64,000 nt of DNA from Triticum aestivum. Its lineage: Eukaryota; Streptophyta; Magnoliopsida; Poales; Poaceae. The translations under genes and the position numbers were made by a program. The stretch lies in NCBI RefSeq assembly GCF_018294505.1, contig NC_057800.1, positions 472,428,582-472,492,581 of the forward strand. The letters run 5' to 3'. Shown in pieces: positions 1-11,400 of the stretch. Each line of letters begins with the position of its first letter. Within the stretch, counting starts at the first letter, position 1. The notes under the pieces are model-generated. The model did not search any database, was not told the DNA's origin, and worked only from the letters and a program-made list of their open reading frames with translations.

Positions 1-2634
1 CACTACCTACAAACACCAGAAACTAGTTGCAACTCTTGGACAGAGATCAAGTTGATTAATAAGTCGAGAGGGGCACTTAAGCATTCCAATGCGTGGTAGT
101 AGCTGGTCATGGATCACAAACACAGAACTCAGTTCCTGAGGACGGATGCAATGAGACAACCCACCATGTACTCCTACATGGCCTCTCACCGCTACCTTTA
201 CCAAATCGTGTTCACACACTTAGCTCTCAACAGTAGGACATGTTTATACACCTCTGATTCATCCCCGATGAATCAGACCTGACTCAACTCTAAGCAGTAG
301 CAGGCATGATGAACAAGCATGAATGAGTAGGCACAACAGGGCTCAAACAACTCCTACTCATGCTAGTGGGTTTCATCTATTTACTGTGGCAATGACAGGT
401 CATGCAAAGGATAAAGGGGTTCAGCTATCGCAGCAAGTAACAAATAAGTCGTTGTTGTCCTAATGCAGTAAAAGAGAGCAGGGGCGAGAGAGTGGGATTT
501 TATCGGAATTAACAAGGGGGTTTTGCTTGCCTGGCACTTCTAAAGATAATATAGTTCTTCATCGGTGTCATCGATCACATCGCCGGTACACGTCTACCGA
601 GAGGGGACAATTACCGGCAAACAAGGAAGAACACAATCAATGCAATGCGACAATATGATGCATGTGTGACATGGCAATATGATGTGATTTGAGCTAATGC
701 AACTAGCAGCAAGTTAAATGGAGTTGGTTTGAACCCTAGGTTCAAATTCAAACTCCACATGTGATTATTTAAATGCCATTTAATTGAATTGTCCTAAACA
801 GCAGCTATAAGTTGTTCTAACATGCATGAAAATGGTACAGATGGATATATTGGATTTTTCTGATAATTTTTCATATATAAATTATTTCATTCTGAGCTAC
901 GGTTGAATTTCTATGAATTTTTGAAGTTTAAATCATTTTCTGGAATTTCCTGAATTAAAATAAATCCAGAAAATGATTTATTGCGTCAGCACTAGGTCAT
1001 GCTGATGTCAGCAGGTTAACTAGGCGGGTCCAGGTCAAACCTGACCAGTGGGGTCCACTGGTCAGTGACTGGGGCTGGATAGTGCCAATGACAGGTGGGG
1101 CCGGGTCAACAGACACGTCAGCACGGTCAAAGCTGACGTGTGGGCCCACGGTGGTTAGGTTAAAACTTATCAGAAAATAGTAAAGATTAAATAAGGGCGT
1201 GGGGCCCATACGTCAGTGGCTCTGGGGAGGGTTAGCTGGCCGTGATTAGCGCTAATCACGCGGCCACGTCGGCTAGTGATGCCGGCGACCACGGCGACGG
1301 CGAGACCTCGCCGGAGTTGCTCGGGACGGCGCTACAGCCCGCGGCTGGTCGCGCTGAGGGCACCAAGATGGAGCCCGTGCTCCCGCGCATCTAGGGGCGC
1401 ACGCAGCTGGGCACGGGGAGGCCGGGGTCGACGGTGGCGACCACTTAGGCGGCGGCCGGAGCTCGGGGGTTCGCGGGACCGGCGCTGCGGTGCACGGGAG
1501 GACGAGTGGTTAGGTGCTTTGGGTTCCTGGGAGCATGCTGAGGACGACAGCGTGCTCGGACGCGACACATGTGGGTTCTAGCCGCGACAGAGACATGGAC
1601 GGCGGCAAGCAAGCTCCGGCTCCGGTGGGATCGAGGCTACAGGGCGCAATCGAGGCGGGGAAGAGAGAGGGGAGGCGTAGGAGCTCACAGTGAGTTCGAA
1701 GAGTAGGTCGGCGTGCTCGGGGAGACGGCGGAGAGGATGAATCGGACGGCGGCATCCGGCGGCCGTGGTCGGGGAAGAAGCGCCGCGGCATCGTCTTGGG
1801 GCATCCGGGCTTCGGTGGGTCGACGTAGAGGGGCTTGGGGTCCGGGCTGAGCTCGGGTACGCAGAGAGGGAGCGAGGAAGTGGCTGTGGCCGCGGTGGTT
1901 GCGAGCGACGGCGATGAGCGCGCTCGGGCGCGAGAGGGGGAGAGCATAGAAGGGAGAAGGGGGTCGGGAGAGAGTGAGAGAGAGGAGCGAGGGGGCTGCG
2001 TGGCGTCTCCCGAAGAGGCCAGGGCGAAGCGGCAAGCAGGAGGTGGCCGGGGCGGCGTCGGCGCTCGCCACCGAGCAGCTTCGGGGCGAGGGGGAGGAAG
2101 ACGACAGAGAGGAGGAGGTGGGCTGGGCCGGCCAGCTCAGATGGGCCGCCAGGTGGGCTAGAATACCAGGTAAGTTACAGGTGAGTGCTCTGTTTTATTT
2201 TCTGTTTGTTTTCTTTTTTTTAAAATTATTTTGCCACTGTTTTGAATTTAAAATAATTCAACAATGCCAAAAACTCCTCTGAATATTTTTATTTTGCTAG
2301 ATGGACTTTTCCAAAAGCTCATAAAATATTTCAGGGGTATTTGAAATTATATTCTAGTTATATGAATATAATTCAAATTCAAATAGCTAATGATTTAAAT
2401 TCAAAGTCCCAAGATTAAGTCCTTAAAAATGTTCAATATTTTGGTTGGGACCAGAACCCTTTCCAAAAATTATCAAACATTTAAGAAGGGCATTTTGGAA
2501 CAATGAATGAGATTTTAGGGTTTTTGCCCTTCTTTTATTTAGGGTTTTTAGGCTTCCAAATTTCCTCAGTTCAAGTTTCAAAAATTTAAACATGATGCAA
2601 ACACTAGGCAGCACCAGAAGCTAGGGATGTGACA
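1..2634 (-). mobile_element. Partial LTR of a gypsy element, minus strand (T)
   Basis: Read on the minus strand the stretch begins TGTCACATCC at 2634, a typical start for a long LTR, and runs off the left window edge. Interior blocks are GC-rich (about 1240-2160) and AT-rich (about 2170-2600), with no coding domain I recognise. The Athila-type sequence to the right resumes at 2635, so this element was probably inserted there; the likely target duplication (AAATT at 2635-2639) cannot be checked because the other end lies outside. The length (over 2.6 kb) suggests a Tekay/Del-like chromovirus LTR, which is inference. The short open frames at 1276-2282 and on the complementary strand are composition effects. 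Confidence 0.5.
1241..1260. repeat. Perfect 20-bp palindrome
   Basis: CGTGATTAGCGCTAATCACG is identical to its reverse complement and lies at the edge of the GC-rich block of the LTR. It could be a protein-binding site or simply a replication or repair product. Confidence 0.85.
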
Positions 2635-2639
2635 AAATT

Positions 2640-3400
2640 AATGACATTGTGAGCTCATTGGATGAAAAAGATGAGGATGAGAGCAAAGAACAAAAGGAGG
2701 AAGAACGGATTGATCACCCATGTCCACCTTCTAATGAGAGTAACTCTTCAACTCATACATTTTTTAATTTCATGCTTACCGAAGGATGATTGCTATGATG
2801 ACTGTTATGATCCCGTTGATTCTCTTGAAATATCCCTTTTTGCTGATGCTTGCTATGCTTGTGGCCCAGATGCCAATATGATTTATGCATATGGAGATGA
2901 ACTTGTTATTGTTCCTTATGTTAAACATGAAATCGTTGCTATTGCACCCACACATGATAGTCCTATTATCTTTTTGAATTCTCCCGACTACACTATATCA
3001 GAGAAGTTTGCCCTTATTAAGGATTATATTGATGGGTTGCCTTTTACCGTTGCACATGATGATTTTGATAGATATAATATGCATGTGCTTGCTGCTCCTA
3101 CTTGCAATTATTATGAGAGAGGAACTACATCTCCGCCTTTTTATGTTTCCAACACAATTTTTTTTTGCAAGAAACTGTTTATACTATGCATTGGCCTTTA
3201 CTTTGTGTGCATGAATTGTTCTTTTATGACATGCTGATGCATAGGAAGAGAGTTAGACTTCGTTGTTGCATGATTTATGTTACTTTGTGCTCACTATTAA
3301 ATGCCAAATCATTGTTAATTAAAATTGGCTTTGATATACCTTGGGATCCGGGTGGATCCATTACTCGAGCACTATATGCCTAGCTTAATGGATTTAAAGA
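2640..3400 (+). pseudogene. Decayed Athila-type ORF, C-terminal part
   Basis: The frame at 2662-3237 encodes an acidic, Asp- and Tyr-rich protein with no recognised catalytic motif. A second frame at 3008-3383 overlaps it. Stops and frame changes break it up, and it has no start of its own, because the 5' part of the gene lay upstream in sequence displaced by the element at 1-2634. The position, upstream of a long non-coding 3' region and LTR, fits the C-terminal ORF area of Athila/Sabrina elements. I cannot name a function, and nothing here shows an envelope-like protein. Confidence 0.45.
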
Positions 3401-4018
3401 AAGCGCTTCTAGGGAGACAGCCCGGAAGTTTTAGAGAGTCATTTATTTCTGTTGTTTGATTTTATAAGGTTTAAAAATAAAAATAATGTGCCAAGGTTTG
3501 CCTTTCGGATGTTTTAGATGCTTGTTGGTTTGTACGGTGCAGGACAGAAACTTTGACTGTAGTGCGTGATATTACATTTTTCACTGGAACGTCAAACGGT
3601 TCTGAAACTTTTTGCACTGTCTTTTTATACAAGTTTTTTATTTTTACTAATTTTGGTAGAAATTTTGGAGTACCAAAAGTTTGGTGAATGTTCAGATTAC
3701 TACAGACTGTTCTGTTTTTGATGCATAATTTGCTTGTTTTGATGAAACTATCGATTTATATCAGTGGATTAAGCCATGGAAAAGTTATATTACAGTAGCT
3801 ACAATGAAAAAAAATATGAATTGGTTTGCAATAGTACTTAAACTAGTGATTTTCTTTATTATACTAACGGATCTTACCGAGTTTTCTGTTGAAGTTTTGT
3901 GTGGATGAAGTGTTCGAAGATCGAGGAGGTCTCGATATGAGGATAAGGAGGAGAGACAATAGATCAAGCTTGGGTATGCCCAAGGCACCCCAAGTAAATA
4001 TTCAAGGAGACTCAAGCG

Positions 4019-4050
4019 TCTAAGCTTGGGGATGCCCCGAAAGGCATCCC
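4019..4050 (+). repeat. Internal polypurine-like hairpin of E1
   Basis: TAAGCTTGGGGATGCC is followed after a short loop by GGCATCCC, which can form a stem. The left arm copies the polypurine tract just before the 3' LTR at 25999-26012. The same hairpin lies in element F (minus strand, about 55133-55156). Confidence 0.6.
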
Positions 4051-4204
4051 ATCTTTCTTCAACAAGTATCAGTATGTTTTCGGATTCGTTCCGTTCATGC
4101 GATATGTGCAATCTTGGAGCGTCTTTTGCATTTAGTTTTCACTTTTCTTTTATGCACCATTATGGTATGAGATAGTCCTTGGTTGATTTATAGAATTCTC
4201 TTTG

Positions 4205-4415
4205 CACTTCACTTAAATCTTTTGAGTATGGCTTTATAGAATGCTTCATGTGCTTCGCTTATATCATTTGAAGTTTGGATTGCCTGTTTCTCTTCACATA
4301 GAAAACTGCCATTTGTAGAATGCTCTTTTGCTTCACTTATATTTGTTAGAGCGTGGGCATATCTTTTGTAGAAAGAATTAAACTCTCTTGCTTCACTTAT
4401 ATCTATTTTGAGAGA
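4205..4415 (+). repeat. Diverged tandem motif, four copies
   Basis: The motif CTTCRCTTAWATNTNTTNGAG recurs near 4207, 4252, 4331 and 4390 at uneven spacing (about 45-80 bp). A related set lies in element F on the minus strand (about 54770-54945). It appears to be a lineage feature of the 3' non-coding region. Confidence 0.5.
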
Positions 4416-5337
4416 TGACAGGAACTGGTCATTCACATGGTTAGTCATAAAATCCTACATAAAACTTGTAGATCACTGAATATGATATGTTTGATTCCTT
4501 ACAATAGTTTTGCGATATAAAGGTGGTGATATTAGAGTCGTGCTAGTTGAGTAATTGTGAAATTGAGAAATACTTGTGTTGAGGTTTGCAAGTCCCGTAG
4601 CATGCACATATGGTGAACCGTTATGTAACGAAGTTGGAGCATGATGTATTTATTGATTGTCTTCCTTATGAGTGGCGGTCGGGGACAAGCGATGGTCTTT
4701 TCCTACCAATCTATCCCCCTAGGGGAATGCGTAGTAGTACTTTGCTTCGAGGGCTAATAAACTTTTGCAATAAGTATATGAGTTCTTTATGACTAATGTG
4801 AGTCCATGAATTATACGCACTCTCACCCTTCCATCATTGCTAGCCTCTTCGGTACCGTGCATTGCCCTTTCTCACCTCGAGAATTGGTGCAAACTTCGCC
4901 GGTGCATTCAAACACCATGATACGATACTCTCTATCACACATAAACGTCCTTATATCTTCCTCAAAACAGCAACCATACCTACCATCATGGCATTTCCAT
5001 AGCCATTCCGAGATATATTGCCATGCAACTTCCATCATCATCATATACATGACTTGAGCATTTATTGTCATATTGCTTTGCATGATCGTAAGATAGCTAG
5101 CATGATGTTTTCATGGCTTGTCCGTTTTTTGATGTCATTGCTACGCTAGATCATTGCACATCCCGGTTCACTGCCAGAGGCATTCATATAGAGTTACATC
5201 TTTGTTCTAGTATCGAGTTGTAATATTGAGTTGTAAGTAAATAGAAGTGTGATGATCATCATTATTAGAGCATTACCCCAGTGGGGAAAGGATGATGGAG
5301 ACTATGATCCCCCCACAAGTCGGGATGAGACTCCGGA

Positions 5338-5436
5338 CGAAAAAAATAAAAAAAAGAAAAAAAGAAAAAAAAGAAAAAAAAGAGAAAGGCCAAAAAAAGG
5401 AAGGCCCCCAAAAAAGAGAAAAAAAATGAGAGAAAA
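5338..5436 (+). repeat. Purine-rich low-complexity tract
   Basis: About 100 bp of A and G runs. The lysine-rich open frame across it (5249-5656) follows from composition and is not a gene. Confidence 0.7.
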
Positions 5437-5637
5437 TGAGAGAAGGGGCAATGTTACTATCCTTTTACCACACTTGTGCTTTAGAGTAGCACCATGTTCT
5501 TCATATAGAGAGTCTCTTGAGTTATCACTTTCATATACCAGTGGGAATTTTAATTATAGAACTTGGCTTGTATATTTCGATGATGGGCTTCCTCAAATGC
5601 CCGAGGTCTTCATGAGCAAGCAAGTTGGATGCACACC

Positions 5638-6107
5638 TGAGGGAGTCCTGGATTAGGGCGTCCTTGGACAGCTGGACTATATACTTTGGTTGGACTGTTG
5701 GACTACGAAGATACAAGATTGAAGACTTCGTCCCGTGTCCGGATGGGGCTCTCCTTTGCGTGGAAGGCAAGCTTGGCGATTCGGATATGTAGATCTCCTC
5801 CCTTGTAACCGACTCTATGTAACCCTAGCCCCTCTGGTGTCTATATAAACCGGAGGGTTTTAGTTCGTAGGACAACAACAATCATACCATAGGCTAGCTT
5901 CTAGGGTTTAGCCTCTCCGATCTCATGGTAGATCAAATCTTGTAATACTCATATCATCAAGATCAATCAAGCAGGAAGTAGGGTATTAGCTCCATCAAGA
6001 GGGCCCGAACCTGGGTAAACATTGTGCCCCCCGCCTCCTGTTACCATCCGCCTTAGACGCATAGTTTGGGACCCCCTACCCGAGATCCGCCGGTTTTGAC
6101 ACTGACA
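5638..6107 (+). repeat. 5' LTR of element A
   Basis: Starts TGAGGGAGTCCTGG and ends TTTTGACACTGACA. A TATA box (CTATATAAAC, about 5842-5851) sits in the promoter position. The left target duplication is ACACC. Confidence 0.93.
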
Positions 6108-6154
6108 TTGGTGGTTTCATTGAGAGTTCCACTGTGCCGTCACGGTAAGGCCTG
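6108..6154 (+). promoter_or_regulatory. Primer-binding region of element A
   Basis: TTGGTGGTTTCATTGAGAG follows the LTR directly; element B has TTGGTGCTTTCATTTGAG in the same place. This is where minus-strand DNA synthesis should be primed. I cannot assign the tRNA. Confidence 0.55.
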
Positions 6155-7384
6155 ATGGATCGCCTTGTTGTCAGGGACAACGTTACCTCTGGGGGAGCCC
6201 TGGCTGTAGGCCAAACTCTCCGATTAGGCGGCTTCGTCGTGACCTCCCCATCGGTCGTCGAGCTGACGATGACTTCTTGGGTCATCAAAAACAGCCTCCA
6301 CGTCGGCTCGGGATTCACCGAGCAGATGGATCCAATGGAGCTCTCTTCTTTGAACGAGCTCTTGGATTGCATCGCCACCTTGGGAGTCGCTACGGACTAT
6401 GATCGGATCGGGCTTAAACCCGACCAAAGGGAGATCAACTCTCCACCGGTTACCCATCAGATAGCGATGGTGCAGGAGTGATGCATTGATTCTTCCTCTA
6501 TTTTGAGGACAAACTATGTCCGGTTTCCCTAGCTCTCTGAGCCGGATACCCGTCTACGGGAGGACATGGCCCAAGCTTCAAACCTGAAATCGAACAGCGG
6601 GCTAGTACCATTGGGCAACGTCCCAGAGCCCAAACTACCAAGCTCGGAAACTCCTTTGGGTCTCAGACCGGGCCAGGGTTTGGACTTAAATCTACCCACC
6701 CACCCTCACATAAGTGATCTTTCCCATATTAGACAAGAGCCCCAAGAGACAGTACATCACTATTGGGCCAGATTCCTCCTTTCAATAAGCAAAGTGAAGG
6801 ACTGTCGCGAGGAAGACGCAATTTCATTCTTTTGCAAAAATTGCACAGACAAGGGAATCCTCAACGCCATAAGTCGCCATGATATAACACACTTCGCTGA
6901 CTTGGCGTCCATAGTACGGAAGTACTATGTGATGGAAAGCACTTGGAAATCCCAAACTCAATTCTGGGATCCTCCGGCTCTAACTAAACCCTCTGTCCGA
7001 ACTACAAGGGTATACTCTCGTAAGTCACCCAATCCAATTACAAAGAAGTGAAAACCCACTATAGGGCGCGGAACCGTATTGGAGGAATGGCTCAATGGGC
7101 CATGCAAAATTCACAGTACATCGGATACCATGCCAACACACAGCCTTAGAGCATGTTGGATACTTCGGCAGGTGGCCAGGAGCGGCGAGGACCTCCTCGT
7201 CAATAATACCGCAGAGCACCCTCCCGCGGAAAATAACAATACAGTACTGATAGTCTTCGAGACTTTTGCCTCAAACAATAGGCGCAAGCGGGCACTTCGC
7301 AGCCTCGCTGAAGTTTACCACGTTGCAACGATAAATCCATGGAACGACACGGCCATAACCTTCAATGCCAGTGATGAACCTTAA
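6155..7384 (+). pseudogene. gag: gag region of element A
   Basis: The frame starting at 6155 encodes an N-terminal leader, then (from 6566) the C-terminal half of a retrotransposon gag domain around 6715-6965, then a C-x2-H...H-x4-C zinc-knuckle-like motif at about 7097-7159. In-frame stops lie at 6479 (TGA), 6530 (TAG), 7049 (TGA) and 7382 (TAA). All other coding segments of A stay in this same frame. The N-terminal half of the gag domain seen in element B seems to be missing, so an in-frame deletion is likely between 6590 and 6720. Gag would form the particle shell and bind element RNA. A second, non-canonical reading cannot be excluded for the leader. Confidence 0.75.
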
Positions 7385-7978
7385 TTCCGCACAGCCCGAG
7401 CTCCAGCCGCTTTGGTCCTTAGTCCAATTGTGGACGTCTTCTGGCTTATTAAAGTACTCATGGACGGTGGCAGCAGATTAAACCTCATCTATGAGGAGAC
7501 TCTTCGAAAAATGGAAATAGACAAGAGCCACATTGAGCAAAGCAGCACGACCTTCAGAGGAATCATCCCTAGTCGGGAGGCACGATGTGCGGGAAAAATC
7601 ACACTAGGTGTGGTATTCGGCACGTCGGAGAATTACAGGTCCGAAGAAATCACATTCCAAGTGGCCCTGTTTAGTAGCGGATACCACGCCCTTTTAGGGC
7701 GAGAGGCATTCATGATCTTCCAAGCTATACCCCATTACGGGTACATGAAGCTCAAGATGCCCGGGCCCAATGGAATCATCACTCTAGCTAGTGACCCGGA
7801 CATAGCACTCCGCGCTGAAAACAAAACCGCCGCACTGGCTCTTGAAGCGTTATCCGAAGCCCTCATGGCTGAAGAACTAACTGCGCTACGCTCTACAGTG
7901 GACAGGGACAATGTGATACTCGATAAAAGACCCAAGTCCACCTCTTTTAAACCAGCGGACGAAATAGTCAAATTCTAG
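7385..7978 (+). pseudogene. pol: Aspartic protease region of element A
   Basis: The catalytic motif MDGGSRLN (about 7460-7483) marks a retroviral-type aspartic protease, which would cut the gag-pol polyprotein. Downstream GYHALLGREAF and a KLKMPGP block (about 7747-7767) are typical of the Tat lineage. The frame follows the gag frame directly after the stop at 7382 and ends at a TAG (7976-7978), beyond which the same frame continues into RT. Each of these stops is one transition away from a Gln codon. Confidence 0.82.
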
Positions 7979-9388
7979 GTCCACCCAACGGACCCTTCAA
8001 AAACAGCGTCCATCGGGGCACAGCTGAACCCCACAACAGACGCCGCACTGCGGGAGTTCTTACATGAGAATTGGGACATCTTCGCCTGGCATCCTTCAGA
8101 TATGCCAGGCATCCCACGCAGGCTGGCCGAGCATAGCCTAAACATTCTAAAGGGATACAAGCCGGTCAAGCAAACTCTTCAGCGTTTCTCCGAACCCAAG
8201 CGACAAGCCATGGGAGAAGAACTAGCCAAGTTACTCGAGGCCGGATTCATTAGAGAAATAAAACATCCGGACTGGCTAGCAAACCTGGTGATGGTACCAA
8301 AGAAGGGCAAATCCTGGCGCCTATGTGTCGATTTTAAGGACCTTAACAAGGCTTGCCCCAAGGATCCCTTCCCCCTCCCCCACATCGATAAAATTATCGA
8401 TGCTACCACGGGACACGACTCGTTGTGTTTCCTCGACGCATACTTCGGATACCATCAAATCAAGATGGCGGAGCCCGATCAAGCCGCAACGGCATCCATT
8501 ACTCCATATGGCCCCTTCTGTTTCAACACCATGCCTTTTGGGCTCAAAAACGCCAGTGAGACCTATCAACGCATAATTCAGATATGCCTAGAAGCACAAA
8601 TCGGCAAAATAGTGGAGGCATACGTAGACAATGTGGTAATCAAAACCAGACACGTCGAATATTTGATAGACGACTTGAGGCTCACGTTCGACAATCTCCG
8701 AGCATATGACATTAAGCTCAATCCGGAAAAATGGGTTTTTGGTGTACCCACCGGAAGGCTCTTGGGCTTCATCATTTCCAACAGAGGAATTGAAGCGAAT
8801 CCGGCTAAAATACAAGCTCTGTCACAGTTGGCTATCCCAACAAACCTCAAGCAAATCCAGAAATTAACTGGATGCGTGGCTGCCTTAAGACGCTTTATCT
8901 CCCGATTGGGAGAAAAGGCATTACCTCTTTATCGCCTTCTTCAGCACACCGAACACTTCAAGTGGACGGACGCGGCTATGGCCAGATTGGAAGAAATAAA
9001 AGCTGCCTTGGCCAGCAACCCAATCTTGGCCGCGCCAAATATCGGCGAACCAATGCTGTTATATATAGCGGCAACACACCAGATTGTAAGCGCAGTGCTC
9101 GTCGTCGAACGAGAAACAGACGGACATAAGTTCCCGCTTCAAAAGCCGGTATACTACCTATCTACTGTCCTCACTCCATGCTAATCCAGGTACCCACATT
9201 ATCAAAAGATAACACACGCGGTTTTCATGGCATCCCGAAAACTACGACACTACTTTCAAGAGTGTTCAATTACGGTGGCCTCCGAGGTCCCACTCAACGA
9301 CATTATAAACAACCGTGATGCCACAGGCCGGATTGCCAAATGGGCTATTGAGCTCCTCCTGTTCGACATATCATACAAACCACGGTGA
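7979..9388 (+). pseudogene. pol: Reverse transcriptase and RNase H of element A
   Basis: From MPGIPR (8102) the RT fold is clear: VPKKGKSWRLCVDFKDLN, FLDAYFGYHQI with the first catalytic Asp, MPFGLKNA, and the active-site box at 8621-8632. That box reads YVDN instead of YVDD; codon AAT replaces an Asp codon, so one metal-binding carboxylate is lost. The RNase H / connection part follows to about 9388. In-frame stops occur at 9182 (TAA) and 9386 (TGA). There is no frameshift. The domain would copy element RNA into DNA in the particle. The copy is dead both by the stops and by the active-site change. Confidence 0.87.
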
Positions 9389-10042
9389 GCCATTAAGTCA
9401 CAAGTACTGGCCGATTTCGTCGCCGAATGGACAGAAGATGAACTCCCTAAAGAATATGGCGCGTACTCCAATTGGATCGTGCACTTCGACAACTCAAAAA
9501 TGCTGGCGGGTCTGGTGGCAGGCGTTGTCCTAACATCGCCAACCAGAGATATAGTCCAATACGTACTCCAAATATTATACACAGACTGCAACAATGCAGC
9601 CGAATATGAGGCCATGTTGCATGATCTCCGGATGGCAGTCTCCATGGGCATTCAATGCCTAGAGGTGCGTGGGGATTCGAACCTCACAATATCCCAGATA
9701 AATGGAGATTTTGATGCCAAGGACCCAAAAATGGCGGCTTATTGCAATGCCATCCTCAAAATGTCAGCTCGATTCGAGGGGCTCGAATTCCACCATGTGG
9801 TCCAAGAAAACAATCAAGCGGCGGATATCCTCGCCCGAATCGGCACTAAGCGCGACCCTGTCCCACCTAATATTTTCCTGGAAAGGCTGTTTAAGCCATT
9901 CGTGGTGTGGGAAGGGGAGACCGGCAACAACAGTCTGGATCCGGCCACAACACCAGCCCCCGAACACTCTGACGTAATCGGAGGCGCCGCCACCGAGATA
10001 ACACCTTCAGCCCACGTGATTATGGCTGTCATCGCCCCGTGA
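9389..10042 (+). pseudogene. pol: Archaeal-type (second) RNase H of element A
   Basis: The segment has a second RNase H: HFDNSKML (normally an Asp-Gly-Ser turn), NNAAEYEAM, RGDSNLTISQINGDF and NQAADILARIG. This duplicate RNase H, placed between RT/RNase H and integrase, is a known Tat-lineage character. The first catalytic Asp is kept, but the next Gly is Asn. The frame ends at TGA (10040-10042) and the same frame continues into integrase. Role by family: removal of RNA during plus-strand synthesis or primer handling. Confidence 0.82.
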
Positions 10043-10285
10043 ACAGAACCCTTCTTGGCTTACCTAAATAGGCAAGAACTCCCGGAGGACCAAAACGAGC
10101 CACGTTGCATTGTGCGGCGGTCTAAAGCCTACAAGGTCCACGAGGGAGAGCTTTATAAGAAAAGCACTACCGGAGTACTGCAAAGGTGCATCTCCGAGGA
10201 GGAAGGACGACAACTTTTGGCAGAAATTCATACTAGACTCGGCGGCCATCACGCCGCAGCTCGGGCCCTTGTAAGTAAGGCCTTC
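10043..10285 (+). pseudogene. pol: Integrase N-terminus of element A, cut by element B
   Basis: This piece encodes the linker and the two His of the HHCC zinc-binding domain (EIHTRLGGHHAAA). Insertion of B at 10286 separates them from the two Cys, which lie at 21264-21278. The 5-bp target CCTTC is at 10281-10285 and again at 21202-21206. Confidence 0.85.
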
Positions 10286-10767
10286 TGAGGGAGTCCTGGA
10301 TTAGGGGGTGTTCGGGTAGCCGGACTATACCTTCAGCCGGACTCCAGGACTATGAAGATACGAGATTGAAGACTTCGTCTCATGTCTGGATGGGACTTTC
10401 CTTGGCGTGGAAGGCAAGCTTGGCGATGCAGATATTCAAGATCTCCTACCATTGTAACCGACTTTGTGTAACCCTAACCCTCTCCGGTGTCTATATAAAC
10501 CGGAGGGTTTTAGTCCATAGGACAACTTCATCATACAACAATCATACCATAGGCTAGCTTCTAGGGTTTAGCCTCCTTGATCTTGTGGTAGATCTACTCT
10601 TGTACTACCCATATCATCAATATTAATCAAGCAGGACGTAGGGTTTTACCTCCATCAAGAGGGCCCGAACCTGGGTAAAACATCGTGTTCCTTGCCTCCT
10701 GTTACCATCCGCCTAGACGCACAGTTCGGGACCCCCTACCCGAGATCCACCTGTTTTGACACCGACA
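10286..10767 (+). repeat. 5' LTR of element B
   Basis: TGAGGGAGTCC to ACACCGACA; TATA box CTATATAAAC near 10491-10500. Left flank CCTTC. Confidence 0.94.
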
Positions 10768-10815
10768 TTGGTGCTTTCATTTGAGAGTTCCTCTGTGTCG
10801 TCGCTTTTAGGCCCG

Positions 10816-11400
10816 ATGGCTCCTTCGATCATTAACAACGATGCAGTCCAGGGTGAGACTTTTCTCCCCGGACAGATCTTCGTCTTCGGCGGCTTCGCAC
10901 TGCGGGCCAATTCGCTTGGCCACCTTGAGCAGATCGAAAGCTACGCCCCTGGCCATCAGGTCAGGTTTGGAAGCCTAAACTACACGGCTGACATCCGCGG
11001 GGACTTGATCTTCGACGGATTCGAGCCACAGCCAAGCGCACCGCACTGTCTCGATGGGCATGATATAGCTCTGCCGCCAAACAGCGCTTTGGAGGCCGCA
11101 CACGCACCGGTTCTGACCATTGATTTGGAGCCTACTGCGCCGATCGAGGATCAGCGGTTGGACGCTGCCTCAGGGGCTGCGATCTTAGAGGCAATCGAGC
11201 CGAACTCCAGCCCCGCACCCCGCATGGCCCATGACTCCGAGGAGCCGGATTCCTCTCCGAACTCCGAGCCCTCCGCGCCCCTGCCGATCGAATCCGATTG
11301 GACGCCGATAATGGAGTTCACTGCCGCAGACATCTTTCAGCACTCGCCCTTCGGCGACATCCTGAATTCCCCAAAGTCTCTCTTTATCAGCAGAGCCCTG
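10816..11400 (+). pseudogene. N-terminal leader ORF of element B
   Basis: ATG at 10816 opens a frame that corresponds in place to the 6155 leader of A. The product is acidic and Pro/Ser-rich, with no enzyme motif. The frame changes near 11380-11398 (frame 1 to frame 2), where an indel joins it to the gag frame. Position before gag suggests a particle or packaging role, which is inference. Confidence 0.5.

Larger units (their letters stand above)
2635..5637 (+). mobile_element. Athila-type element E1, 3' internal part, left segment
   Basis: Internal 3' sequence of a gypsy element resembling Sabrina/WHAM. It holds a decayed coding end (2640-3400), then long non-coding DNA with a polypurine-like hairpin, diverged short repeats and a purine-rich tract. 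It stops at the target site of element A, duplicated as ACACC at 5633-5637 and 25412-25416, and continues at 25417 towards its 3' LTR. The segment near 3385-3440, where a short spacer follows the last coding sequence, matches the layout of Athila-lineage elements. Family naming is tentative. Confidence 0.65.

Noticed and set aside
1276..2282. Overlapping GC-rich ORFs on both strands
   Set aside because: They are Arg/Gly/Pro-rich translations of a GC-rich LTR block, open on both strands, with no domain.
5249..5656. Lys/Arg-rich ORF
   Set aside because: It translates an A/G-rich low-complexity tract and runs into the LTR of A.
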